From JBBQIY01 sp964618405 (lineage in GTDB: Bacteria; Verrucomicrobiota; Kiritimatiellia; RFP12; UBA3636): a stretch of 6,292 nt of DNA. The notes beneath the pieces are model-generated. The model was not told the DNA's origin. It worked only from the letters and a program-made list of their open reading frames with translations, and did not search any database. The DNA lies in contig CAZUAY010000233.1 of NCBI GenBank assembly GCA_964618405.1, positions 1 through 6,292 of the forward strand, in the 5' to 3' direction. The first letter of the stretch is position 1; every line of letters starts with the position of its first letter. Below, one piece after another: positions 1 to 6,216 of the stretch. A program made the position numbers and the translations under genes.

Positions 1-56
1 GAATTATGAATTATGAATTATGAATTATGAATTATGAATTATGAATTATGAATTAC
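1..56. repeat. 7-bp tandem repeat (GAATTAT), about 8 copies
   Basis: Seven perfect copies of GAATTAT are followed by an eighth ending in C instead of T (GAATTAC, 50-56). The array starts at the first base of the window, so it may continue to the left. It has stop codons in reading frames and is not coding. The words AATTACGAAA (51-60) and TCGC just after it recur in the right-hand non-coding region (6065-6074, then TCGC a few bases later). This suggests a dispersed intergenic repeat type in this genome. Arrays of this kind often vary in copy number. Confidence 0.93.
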
Positions 57-72
57 GAAATGTCGCTTAAAA

Positions 73-96
73 AAACGTTGTCGCGAGCTTTGTCGA
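73..96. repeat. Two units of a 12-bp repeat, consensus RARCTTTGTCGM
   Basis: Two adjacent 12-base units, AAACGTTGTCGC (73-84) and GAGCTTTGTCGA (85-96), match the unit that is repeated five times at 6217-6276, in the same orientation. Both arrays end in CTTTGTCGA followed by an A/G-rich stretch. The pair lies just upstream of the transglutaminase gene, where the promoter should be. I see no convincing -35/-10 pair in 57-117; TTGTCG at 78-83 with ATAAGA at 101-106 (spacing 17) is the best and is weak. Confidence 0.6.
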
Positions 97-135
97 AAGA
101 ATAAGACTCTTGAGTAAGTGGCAGGCAAGTTCTTA

Positions 136-2247
136 ATGAAAAGAAAAATGCGTAAAACAGATGGCCAAGAGGCGACACCGCGCAACCGCTGGTTGGTGGC
201 GTGCAATGCCGTCGTGCTGCTGTGGTGCGTCTGGTGGTATTCACGCGGTGGCGATCAAGGCCTGCTTCTGGCTTCAGGCGTAATGGGGCTCGTGGCCGTG
301 GCCATCCCACGCTCATTCCCTGGCAATACGCGTTGGGCGATCTGGACATGGCTGTTGATTACGGTGGTGTGTCTCTCTGCGAATGTAGAGCGCATCATGC
401 CGCCGGAGAAAATCGGAGACACCGCCTACTTCGTGCACCGCGTCGTGACCATCCTGTATGCCATCGGTGCGACGTGTCTTTTCTTCCGCCCTGTCAAACT
501 GGTAGCCACTTTTGTTATGATCAGTGTCATTCCGATGATCATGCAGACCTTATGGCACGGTGCCGGGTTGAATGTGGCGATTACGTCGGCGCTTGATGAG
601 AGTCTTGTGATCTGGGGCTATGTGGTGATTGTGTCCGCAGGCGATCTTGTACGGCAGGTGGCGGTGAGAAAGACAATAAACTCTCGTCGCATAGCGCGCT
701 GGGATTTTCTCGGCCGTTTGACCCTGATGCTGCTGGCGATAGCGGTGTCGGCTGCCTTCTTCAAGCCGACGAGATGGGTTGTTCGCGAGGCGCAACGCCA
801 GCTTTTTGGTTGGGCTTCTCGATCGGGTTTTGATTTTATGTCGCAACGTGGAACAGACATCTTCTTGGGTCGTCCGTTACCGAAGGGATTTCGCAATCTG
901 ACTCGGATTGTGATGCTCATTCAGTCGGACCGTGCTCCTGGGTATTTACGGGAGAATGTCTATACGACCTATCTCGGCGGACGTTGGGCACGCATCGATC
1001 CGGGCGAGGAGTTGCTTTCGCTGGAAAAGGCATCGGTGGAGGGTGAGGGGTTGCGCACCTACTCGCTAGCGGAGTCTGTCGATGTTGAAAATTTTCAAGT
1101 CATGCAGTTTGAAGTCTTCGCGCCCAAGCTGGTGACGAGCTTTTGCGTTCCTGGCAACGCACGGACGCTGACCTTTGCGGGAAGCCCGCCCCAGCAGGAA
1201 GCGAATGGGATGCTGACATCAGAGAGCGTTTATCCAGACCGCTATTGGGCGGACGTGGCACCGCGGCGATGGCTGGAAACGGCCTATCCGCTTCCGGAAG
1301 GCTCGGGGAAGGCGGAGTATCTGAAGCTACCGCCTGCTCTCTCTGGAATGGTGTCCAACTGGGTTGCATCGTGCGATGGGTTGACGAATGCACCGACTGC
1401 GCGTGAAGCGGCTTCTCGTATTGAAGACTATTTCGCTCGCGAGTTTACGTATCGTCTTGATGTTCGCATGCGCTCAGATCCGGATCCTCTGCTAGATTTC
1501 ATGACCCAACGCGAGGGCTTCTGCATTCATTTTGCGAGCGCATCGGCCTTGATGCTTCGTGCGCGTGGAATTCCGACGCGCGTTGTGGCAGGTTTTGCGT
1601 GTAGCGAACGGAGCGCGTTGTTAAAGCGGTGGGTTGTTCGGGAGCGTCAAGGGCATGCGTGGGTGGAGGCGTGGGATGCTGTAGAAGGGCAATGGTTTAT
1701 CGTGGAATCAACGCCAGCCAACGGCCTTCCCGACAGTATCGATCCGCCCAATAGACTTCGACGTATAATGGATGGGGTCATTGCGTTGTGGAAGCGCTTG
1801 ATTTTCTATTTGAGCCAGGTGAATCTGCTCGTCGCAATTGCCGATGCCGGTGCTGTAGCGGTTTTTTTTATAGGGGATATTTTGTGGGGTCCGTCTGGGA
1901 TTGCCTTGGTCGTGGTTTCGGGGCTCTTTTTCTGGTGGCGAAGCCGAAAGCGGCGTGGCCAAAGAAATGAAGAGACGGTTTTGCGTGCTGCGTTGACTAC
2001 AGCGATGAAGCGACTCGCGCGACGTGCAGTGCCTGAGCGCCTGATGCGGGGCGAGGCGGAGAGCTGGGATACATGGTTGGTGAGAATTGAGCCCACGCTT
2101 TCACCCGAAGCGTATGCCGCCCTCCGAGAAAACGTGGAGCAGTACCAGCGCCTCCGCTACCAGCGATATTTAGACAAAGCCGCCGCCGCAGTCTGGCTTG
2201 AGCAAATTCGAACGCCGGATGATTCCGGTTCTTTTAAAAAATTATAA
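136..2247 (+). CDS. TgpA-like membrane transglutaminase-domain protein
   Basis: A 703-residue polytopic membrane protein with a papain-like transglutaminase core. In order, it has about seven hydrophobic N-terminal segments (roughly residues 19-35, 42-57, 66-82, 99-117, 120-139, 157-172 and 191-209) and a soluble, probably periplasmic region. One or two further membrane segments follow (556-601), then a C-terminal DUF4129-like tail containing YQRLRYQRY. The stretch around 270-284 (YLRENVYTTYLGGRW) matches the conserved pre-core motif of TgpA proteins. The core shows Cys463 (GFCIHFA), His507 (QGHAWVEAW) and Glu524 (VESTPA); the third position is usually Asp, in a D-x-TP context. Family members are thought to act on envelope or peptide substrates, but the substrate is unknown. 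TgpA genes usually follow MoxR and DUF58 genes; none is visible, as the window begins in repeats 135 bp upstream. The start is uncertain: ATG at 136 is chosen for its basic N-terminus and AGG 10 bases upstream; GTG at 118 and ATG at 148 are in frame. Confidence 0.88.
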   Translation: MKRKMRKTDGQEATPRNRWLVACNAVVLLWCVWWYSRGGDQGLLLASGVMGLVAVAIPRSFPGNTRWAIWTWLLITVVCLSANVERIMPPEKIGDTAYFVHRVVTILYAIGATCLFFRPVKLVATFVMISVIPMIMQTLWHGAGLNVAITSALDESLVIWGYVVIVSAGDLVRQVAVRKTINSRRIARWDFLGRLTLMLLAIAVSAAFFKPTRWVVREAQRQLFGWASRSGFDFMSQRGTDIFLGRPLPKGFRNLTRIVMLIQSDRAPGYLRENVYTTYLGGRWARIDPGEELLSLEKASVEGEGLRTYSLAESVDVENFQVMQFEVFAPKLVTSFCVPGNARTLTFAGSPPQQEANGMLTSESVYPDRYWADVAPRRWLETAYPLPEGSGKAEYLKLPPALSGMVSNWVASCDGLTNAPTAREAASRIEDYFAREFTYRLDVRMRSDPDPLLDFMTQREGFCIHFASASALMLRARGIPTRVVAGFACSERSALLKRWVVRERQGHAWVEAWDAVEGQWFIVESTPANGLPDSIDPPNRLRRIMDGVIALWKRLIFYLSQVNLLVAIADAGAVAVFFIGDILWGPSGIALVVVSGLFFWWRSRKRRGQRNEETVLRAALTTAMKRLARRAVPERLMRGEAESWDTWLVRIEPTLSPEAYAALRENVEQYQRLRYQRYLDKAAAAVWLEQIRTPDDSGSFKKL

Positions 2248-2251
2248 GGAG
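2246..2251 (+). promoter_or_regulatory. Ribosome binding site overlapping upstream stop codon
   Basis: AAGGAG lies 8 bases before the ATG at 2260. Its first two bases are the last two of the TAA stop (2245-2247) of the transglutaminase gene. Ribosomes finishing that gene would be placed on this site, which indicates co-transcription and probable translational coupling of the two genes. Confidence 0.8.
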
Positions 2252-2259
2252 AGACAACA

Positions 2260-2664
2260 ATGGACGTACCTGAGACGAAGAAACCACACCCAGCCGAGAA
2301 GATATCCGAGGCATTTCGGAAATTCGCTTGGCCGCTCGTTGGGATTCTCGGGCCTGATGTGACAAAACAAGAGGTTGAGCCGATACTCACGATTGCCTCA
2401 GCCGTGTGGAACTCTTCTGTTCTTGATTCCGTCAACGGTAATGACGACTGTGCAACGCGCTTGCGGGAACATTGTGCAAACAATCCACTGGCAGTAGATG
2501 TGATGGAAGAGATGCTCATTCAAAAGAGGTCTCTGTTTGCCGATGACAAACGAATTATCACTGATTATGAACTTTTCAAAAAAAATGGTCAGTGGCGTCT
2601 TCGGGTTGAGGCAAGAGACCCAGCTCCAACAGAGGTTATGAATGGCGACGTTCCCCACGAATGA
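2260..2664 (+). CDS. Small conserved-looking hypothetical protein
   Basis: A 134-residue soluble protein that I do not recognise. It has no signal peptide or membrane segment. The N-terminus is charged and proline-containing (residues 1-15). A helical, partly hydrophobic centre follows (about 22-90, with WPLVGILGP at 24-32 and an acidic/hydrophobic helix around 78-90). The tail is beta-like and charged: FADDKRIITDYELF at 93-106, then WRLRVEARDP at 112-121. Two cysteines (64 and 72) are not in a metal-binding pattern. It is likely a real gene: it has a perfect ribosome binding site, follows the transglutaminase gene by 12 bp and has clean amino-acid composition. The tight coupling suggests a role tied to the membrane transglutaminase, but nothing in the sequence says what. 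No terminator hairpin is visible after its stop, so read-through into the purF-like gene is possible. Confidence 0.8.
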   Translation: MDVPETKKPHPAEKISEAFRKFAWPLVGILGPDVTKQEVEPILTIASAVWNSSVLDSVNGNDDCATRLREHCANNPLAVDVMEEMLIQKRSLFADDKRIITDYELFKKNGQWRLRVEARDPAPTEVMNGDVPHE

Positions 2665-2873
2665 TGCACAACTGAAATTCACAAAAACCTCTGATAATAC
2701 GATGTTTTGGCGGTATTTCTTTTACTTTGGGTGGATTTTTTGCTACAAACCGTCCTGTACAATTAGCCTCTGCCATGTTCTTCGGTGCTGTTATCAATTA
2801 ACGCATGGTATTTGTCTCTTGTACATCAGAGAATTTTTTATGTCGAGAAACGTTTTGAAAGAAGGATGATTCC
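2665..2873 (+). other. 209-bp AT-rich intergenic leader before the purF-like gene
   Basis: This gap separates the two gene pairs. It is richer in T and A than the flanking genes and holds no plausible gene. A 75-codon frame runs through it from inside the previous gene (2642-2869), but its Cys- and Phe-rich translation looks like non-coding DNA. There is a modest inverted repeat, TGCCATG (2771-2777) with CATGGTA (2804-2810), which includes one G-U pair and has a 26-base loop. I do not recognise any known riboswitch class. A good ribosome binding site, AAGGA (2862-2866), lies 7 bases before the ATG at 2874. Confidence 0.6.
2721..2749 (+). promoter_or_regulatory. Candidate sigma70-type promoter for the purF-like/DUF1846 pair
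   Basis: TTTACT (2721-2726) and TACAAA (2744-2749) are separated by exactly 17 bases, and each matches 4 of 6 consensus positions. If used, transcription would start near 2756 and leave a leader of about 115 bases. A competing pair is TTGTCT (2812-2817) with TTTTAT (2836-2841), spacing 18. Both are weak, and AT-rich DNA gives such matches by chance. Confidence 0.25.
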
Positions 2874-4280
2874 ATGGGTGGCTTTTTTGGTGTGGCTTCA
2901 AGGGAAGAGTGCGTGACCGATCTCTTTTACGGGACGGACTATCATTCGCATCTGGGAACGATGCGCGGTGGAATGGCGACTGCTGTTAAGGGCAAGGACG
3001 GTTTCGACCGCTATATTCACGATATCCGAACGACGCAGTTCCGCGCTAAATTTGAGCAGGATGTCGAGAGGATGTCCGGTAATTATGGTATCGGCGTGAT
3101 TAGCGACTTTGATGATCAACCCCTGTTGATTGTCTCTCACCTCGGCATGTATTCTATTGTGACGGTGGGACGTATCAATAACAACAAAGAGCTTGTGGAA
3201 TGTGCCTTTAGAAGGGGTAGAGGTCATTTTTCTGAAGTGACGGATGGCGAAGCAAATCCAACCGAGCTGATGGCCTCACTGATTGATAGCAAAGAAACTT
3301 TTGTCGAAGGTATCCGTTATGCTCAGTCGCAAATAGAGGGGTCTTGTTCACTCCTGATTCTGACGAAAGACGGCATTTATGCCGCGCGCGATAAATTTGG
3401 TCGCACCCCCATCATTATCGGCCGCAAGAATGGTGCTTGGGCTGCAGCGATGGAGAGTTGCGCATTTTTCAATTTGGATTACCAATACGAGAAGGATCTT
3501 GCTCCTGGAGAGATTGTTCTGATGACCGAAGAGGGCATTGAGCAGAAGCACGCTGGAGAAAAAGAGATGAAGATGTGTGCTTTCTTCTGGGTCTATTACG
3601 GTTATCCGGCATCCACCTACGAGGGGCGTAATGTCGAGGAAGCGCGGAACGAATGCGGGGCAAAATTGGCGCAGCGCGAAACGATTGAAGTGGATACAAT
3701 TTGCGGTATTCCTGACTCGGGGATTGGGCACGGACTCGGCTATTCTGCGGAATCTGGGGTGCCTTACCGTCGCACCTTTGTCAAATATACACCCACCTGG
3801 CCACGCAGTTTTATGCCGCAGAATCAGAAATCGCGTGATCTTGTTGCCCAGATGAAGCTGATTCCGATCGTCGAATTGATCCAAGACCGCAAACTACTGT
3901 TCTGTGAGGATTCAATTGTCCGCGGCACCCAACTAAAAGACACGATTAAACGTATCTTCGATATCGGCGCCAAAGAGGTGCACATGCGGGCGGCCTGTCC
4001 TCCGCTGTTATACGGATGTCCCTATCTCAATTTTTCGCGCTCGAGGTCGGAGCTGGATCTCATCGCTCGTCGCAAGATTAATGAGATGGAAGGTCAAGTG
4101 TGTGAACCGCCGGCAGAATATCTTGATCCGGATTCAGAGGAACACCGTGAGATGTGTCGCAGGGTTGCGGAACATCTGGGGATTACTAGCGTGAAGTATC
4201 AGCGTCTTGATGATATGATTGAGGCTATCGGAATAGGGAAAGAAAAACTTTGCACCTACTGCTGGAATAAGAAGGGCTAA
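2874..4280 (+). CDS. Divergent PurF-like phosphoribosyltransferase with degenerate glutaminase domain
   Basis: A 468-residue homologue of amidophosphoribosyltransferase, collinear with Bacillus-type PurF (alignment from memory). PurF normally makes phosphoribosylamine from PRPP and glutamine, the first step of purine synthesis. The N-terminal Ntn/GATase-II domain (about 1-230) begins MGGFFGV, where PurF has Met-Cys-Gly (or a propeptide before the Cys), so the catalytic cysteine is Gly2. The HRGQ region is replaced by SHLGTMRGG (25-33). The RY of the VRY motif is Ile-Ser (76-77). HNGNLVN has become VTVGRINN (96-103), and the DTE aspartate is Asn128. The C-terminal PRTase domain is well kept: GIPDSGIG (278-285) and PRPP loop CEDSIVRGT (344-352). 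The flexible loop differs: TWPRSF (308-313) in place of VGRTFI. Cys235, Cys382, Cys460 and Cys463 fit the four [4Fe-4S] ligands of B. subtilis PurF. The start is set by AAGGA 7 bases upstream. Public annotation would likely call it purF, but normal PurF activity is doubtful. I recall similar MGGFFG-type proteins in Bacteroidota. Confidence 0.9.
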   Translation: MGGFFGVASREECVTDLFYGTDYHSHLGTMRGGMATAVKGKDGFDRYIHDIRTTQFRAKFEQDVERMSGNYGIGVISDFDDQPLLIVSHLGMYSIVTVGRINNNKELVECAFRRGRGHFSEVTDGEANPTELMASLIDSKETFVEGIRYAQSQIEGSCSLLILTKDGIYAARDKFGRTPIIIGRKNGAWAAAMESCAFFNLDYQYEKDLAPGEIVLMTEEGIEQKHAGEKEMKMCAFFWVYYGYPASTYEGRNVEEARNECGAKLAQRETIEVDTICGIPDSGIGHGLGYSAESGVPYRRTFVKYTPTWPRSFMPQNQKSRDLVAQMKLIPIVELIQDRKLLFCEDSIVRGTQLKDTIKRIFDIGAKEVHMRAACPPLLYGCPYLNFSRSRSELDLIARRKINEMEGQVCEPPAEYLDPDSEEHREMCRRVAEHLGITSVKYQRLDDMIEAIGIGKEKLCTYCWNKKG

Positions 4281-4292
4281 AAGGCTTTGGCT

Positions 4293-5810
4293 ATGGAAAG
4301 AAAAATTGGATTCGATAGCGAAAAGTATCTCGAGGAACAGAGTCGCTATATTCTAGAACGCGCTTCGCAATTAGAAGGCCGGCTTTATCTGGAATTTGGC
4401 GGAAAGCTGGTTGCAGACATGCATGCGGCACGATGCCTTCCGGGTTTTGATCCCAATGGCAAAATCCAGCTTCTCGAAAAAATGAAACAGAATACGGAGA
4501 TTATTATCTGCATTCATGCGGATGCGATCGTCCGTAAAAAAATGCGTGCCGATTTCGGCATCACCTACGACTTTGACATTCTTCGTCAGATCGATGATTT
4601 GCGGAAACGTGAGCTCATGGTTTCGGGTGTATTGATCACTCGCTTTAACGATGAGCCTGCGGCGATTCAATTTATGGAGCGGCTTAAACGGCGTGATGTC
4701 AGAGTCTATACGCATTATTCCTTAGACGGCTATCCCAACGACATAGAGAAAATTGTCTGTAAAGAGGGCTTTGGTTCCCGTGCGTATATTGAGACCAGCC
4801 GTCCTGTCGTTGTCGTGACGGCACCGGGGCCGGGAAGCGGGAAGATGGCCACCTGTCTCAATCAAATTTACCATGAGCATGTGCAGGGCCGCAGATCCGG
4901 GTATGCAAAGTTTGAAACCTTTCCGATCTGGAATCTTCCGCTCGATCATCCTGTGAACATCGCCTACGAGGCGGCGACAGCGGATTTGGCGGATTACAAT
5001 GTGATTGATCCCTTCCATCTGAAAGCGCATGGAACGGTTGCCGTTAATTACAATCGCGATGTGGAGAGCTTCCCCATTTTAAAGCGAATTATTGAACGCG
5101 TGACTGGTAAGGAAGCGATGTATCAATCGCCTACAGACATGGGCGTCAACCGTGCTGGCTTTGCTATCATCAATGATGATGTGGTACGTCGAGCGTCCCT
5201 GAATGAAATTGCCCGACGAGTCTACAACTACCGTTGTGAATATGCTCAGGGGTTGGTGGGTTTGGAAACGGTTGAATGTGCAGAGAAAATCATTACTCGT
5301 CTGGGGCTTGATCCCGATGAAATACACAAGGTTGTTAAACCGGCGCGTGAGGCTTTTGAAAAAGCGACGGCAAAGGCCCCCCTCAATGCCATTGTCTGCG
5401 CAGCAGCAATTGAGCTACCGGATGGCGTGATTGTCACCGGTAAGAGTTCGACCTTGATGCACGCATCCTCTTGTCTTATTTTGAATGCAATTAAGCGCCT
5501 GGCGGATATTCCGGAAGAGCTTGACCTTCTGGAACCCGCGATTATTGATTCGATCACAAACATGAAGCAGACCATCTTACGAGGATGTCAACCAACGCTT
5601 GATCTCGAGGAGATGCTGATTTCGCTCAGCGTCAGCGCGGCGACCAGTTCTCTTGCACGACTTGGCGTCAAGCAACTCGCAAAGCTGCGAGGATGCGATG
5701 CGCATCTCACGCATATCCCGACCCCTGGCGACAGCGCCGGCATGCGTCAGCTCGGCATCCAACTGACCAGCGATCCAAAATTTGCCGGTCGCAATTTGTT
5801 TGAAGCGTGA
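4293..5810 (+). CDS. DUF1846 (UPF0371) family protein of unknown function
   Basis: A 505-residue soluble protein, full length for the DUF1846/UPF0371 family, which has known structures but no established reaction. Family hallmarks are visible in order: GFDSEKYLEEQS (6-17), LYLEFGGKL (31-39), GITYDFDILRQID (89-101), VTAPGPGSGKMATC (175-188), GYAKFETFPIWNLPL (203-217), YEAATADL (225-232), VNYNRDVE (251-258), SPTDMGVN (279-286) and VTGKSS (381-386). The GPGSGK stretch resembles a phosphate-binding loop, though it is not a standard Walker A motif. ATG at 4293 is preferred: AAAAGG (4279-4284) lies 8 bases upstream and the family N-terminus begins close to GFD. An in-frame TTG at 4287 is only 2 bases from that site. 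The gene follows the purF-like gene by 12 bp with no terminator between them, so the two are almost certainly one transcript. A nucleotide- or sugar-phosphate-related role shared with the upstream protein is an inference. Confidence 0.92.
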   Translation: MERKIGFDSEKYLEEQSRYILERASQLEGRLYLEFGGKLVADMHAARCLPGFDPNGKIQLLEKMKQNTEIIICIHADAIVRKKMRADFGITYDFDILRQIDDLRKRELMVSGVLITRFNDEPAAIQFMERLKRRDVRVYTHYSLDGYPNDIEKIVCKEGFGSRAYIETSRPVVVVTAPGPGSGKMATCLNQIYHEHVQGRRSGYAKFETFPIWNLPLDHPVNIAYEAATADLADYNVIDPFHLKAHGTVAVNYNRDVESFPILKRIIERVTGKEAMYQSPTDMGVNRAGFAIINDDVVRRASLNEIARRVYNYRCEYAQGLVGLETVECAEKIITRLGLDPDEIHKVVKPAREAFEKATAKAPLNAIVCAAAIELPDGVIVTGKSSTLMHASSCLILNAIKRLADIPEELDLLEPAIIDSITNMKQTILRGCQPTLDLEEMLISLSVSAATSSLARLGVKQLAKLRGCDAHLTHIPTPGDSAGMRQLGIQLTSDPKFAGRNLFEA

Positions 5811-5816
5811 GAACAA

Positions 5817-5837
5817 GTCGCTAGTGGCTAGTCGCTA
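5817..5837. repeat. 7-bp tandem repeat (GTSGCTA), 3 copies
   Basis: GTCGCTA, GTGGCTA and GTCGCTA lie end to end, 6 bases after the DUF1846 stop codon. The unit differs from the GAATTAT array at the left end but has the same 7-base period. Confidence 0.7.
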
Positions 5838-5842
5838 GCACT
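5823..5842 (+). other. Hairpin just downstream of the DUF1846 gene
   Basis: AGTG-CTAG pairs with CTAG-CACT around a TCG loop, giving eight base pairs with one bulged G (5827). It lies 12 bases after the stop codon. It could help end or protect the transcript, but there is no T-run after it (GCGAAATGTT follows), so it is not a classical intrinsic terminator. It overlaps the 7-bp repeat, which may be its only reason for existing. Confidence 0.4.
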
Positions 5843-6216
5843 GCGAAATGTTCCACCCAGATAGGCATCGGGGATTTTCGTTTAAAATTAGAGAGATCTC
5901 CGCATAAGATAGGCTCGCGACGACGAGAGAAACACGCCGAAAAACCTCACCACTTCTCACAAGGCTCACCACCGTCTCGCCCTCCAGAGAGCGAACGGAG
6001 TCGATTTCGTCGAGTTCGTCGATAGGGTCGAGGACGAGGAGAACAGACCTCACTAAAAGATATTAATTACGAAAATATAGTCGCAGATAGTATTCCCTTC
6101 TTCAGCATCACCTATATACCCTCGTGCCTGAGGGACGCGCCAGAAGGGCTGCGATGGGCAAGCCCTCCGCGCGGCCACGCCGCGAAAAAAAGATGAGGTA
6201 ACTTTTCCATCCCCAA
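5843..6216. other. Non-coding stretch with short repeats and GC-rich hairpins
   Basis: I find no supported gene here. A 72-codon reverse frame (6053-5835) starts with GTG, has no ribosome binding site and no recognisable domain. TTCGTCGA occurs twice with a 9-base period (6006-6013, 6015-6022). AATTACGAAA (6065-6074) repeats the sequence at 51-60. The segment around 6060-6115 is AT-rich and the next 70 bases are strongly GC-rich, which gives a patchwork look typical of repeat-laden intergenic DNA. Confidence 0.6.
6136..6184. repeat. GC-rich nested inverted repeats (REP-like candidate)
   Basis: CGCGC (6136-6140) and AGGGCT (6145-6150) pair with AGCCCT (6161-6166) and GCGCG (6169-6173) around a 10-base loop, with a CAGA/CC internal mismatch. 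A second, overlapping stem, CGCGGC (6170-6175) with GCCGCG (6179-6184), has a 3-base loop. The two share bases 6170-6173 and cannot form fully together. Seven A residues follow (6185-6191). On the + strand this is not a terminator; on the - strand the T-run would precede the stem. It may be a dispersed palindromic element. Confidence 0.5.

Noticed and set aside
2740..2763. Promoter from TTGCTA (2740) and TACAAT (2758)
   Set aside because: Both hexamers look good, but the spacing is only 12 bases, too short for a sigma70 promoter.
2642..2869. 75-codon + strand frame across the gap before the purF-like gene
   Set aside because: It starts inside the preceding gene without a ribosome binding site of its own, and its Cys/Phe/Tyr-rich translation is typical of AT-rich non-coding DNA.
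3348..3884. 178-codon reverse-strand frame inside the purF-like gene
   Set aside because: It lies wholly antisense to a well-supported gene with recognisable motifs and shows no family features.
4287..4289. TTG as the start of the DUF1846 gene
   Set aside because: It is only 2 bases from the ribosome binding site AAAAGG; ATG at 4293 has 8-base spacing and fits the family N-terminus.
5835..6053. 72-codon reverse-strand frame downstream of the DUF1846 gene
   Set aside because: It has a GTG start with no ribosome binding site and no domain, and it spans short repeats. It was the best candidate in the right-hand gap but is not supported.
6170..6191. Intrinsic terminator at the GC-rich stem CGCGGC/GCCGCG
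   Set aside because: The stem is followed by A residues on the + strand, and on the - strand the T-run comes before the stem, so neither strand has stem plus T-run.
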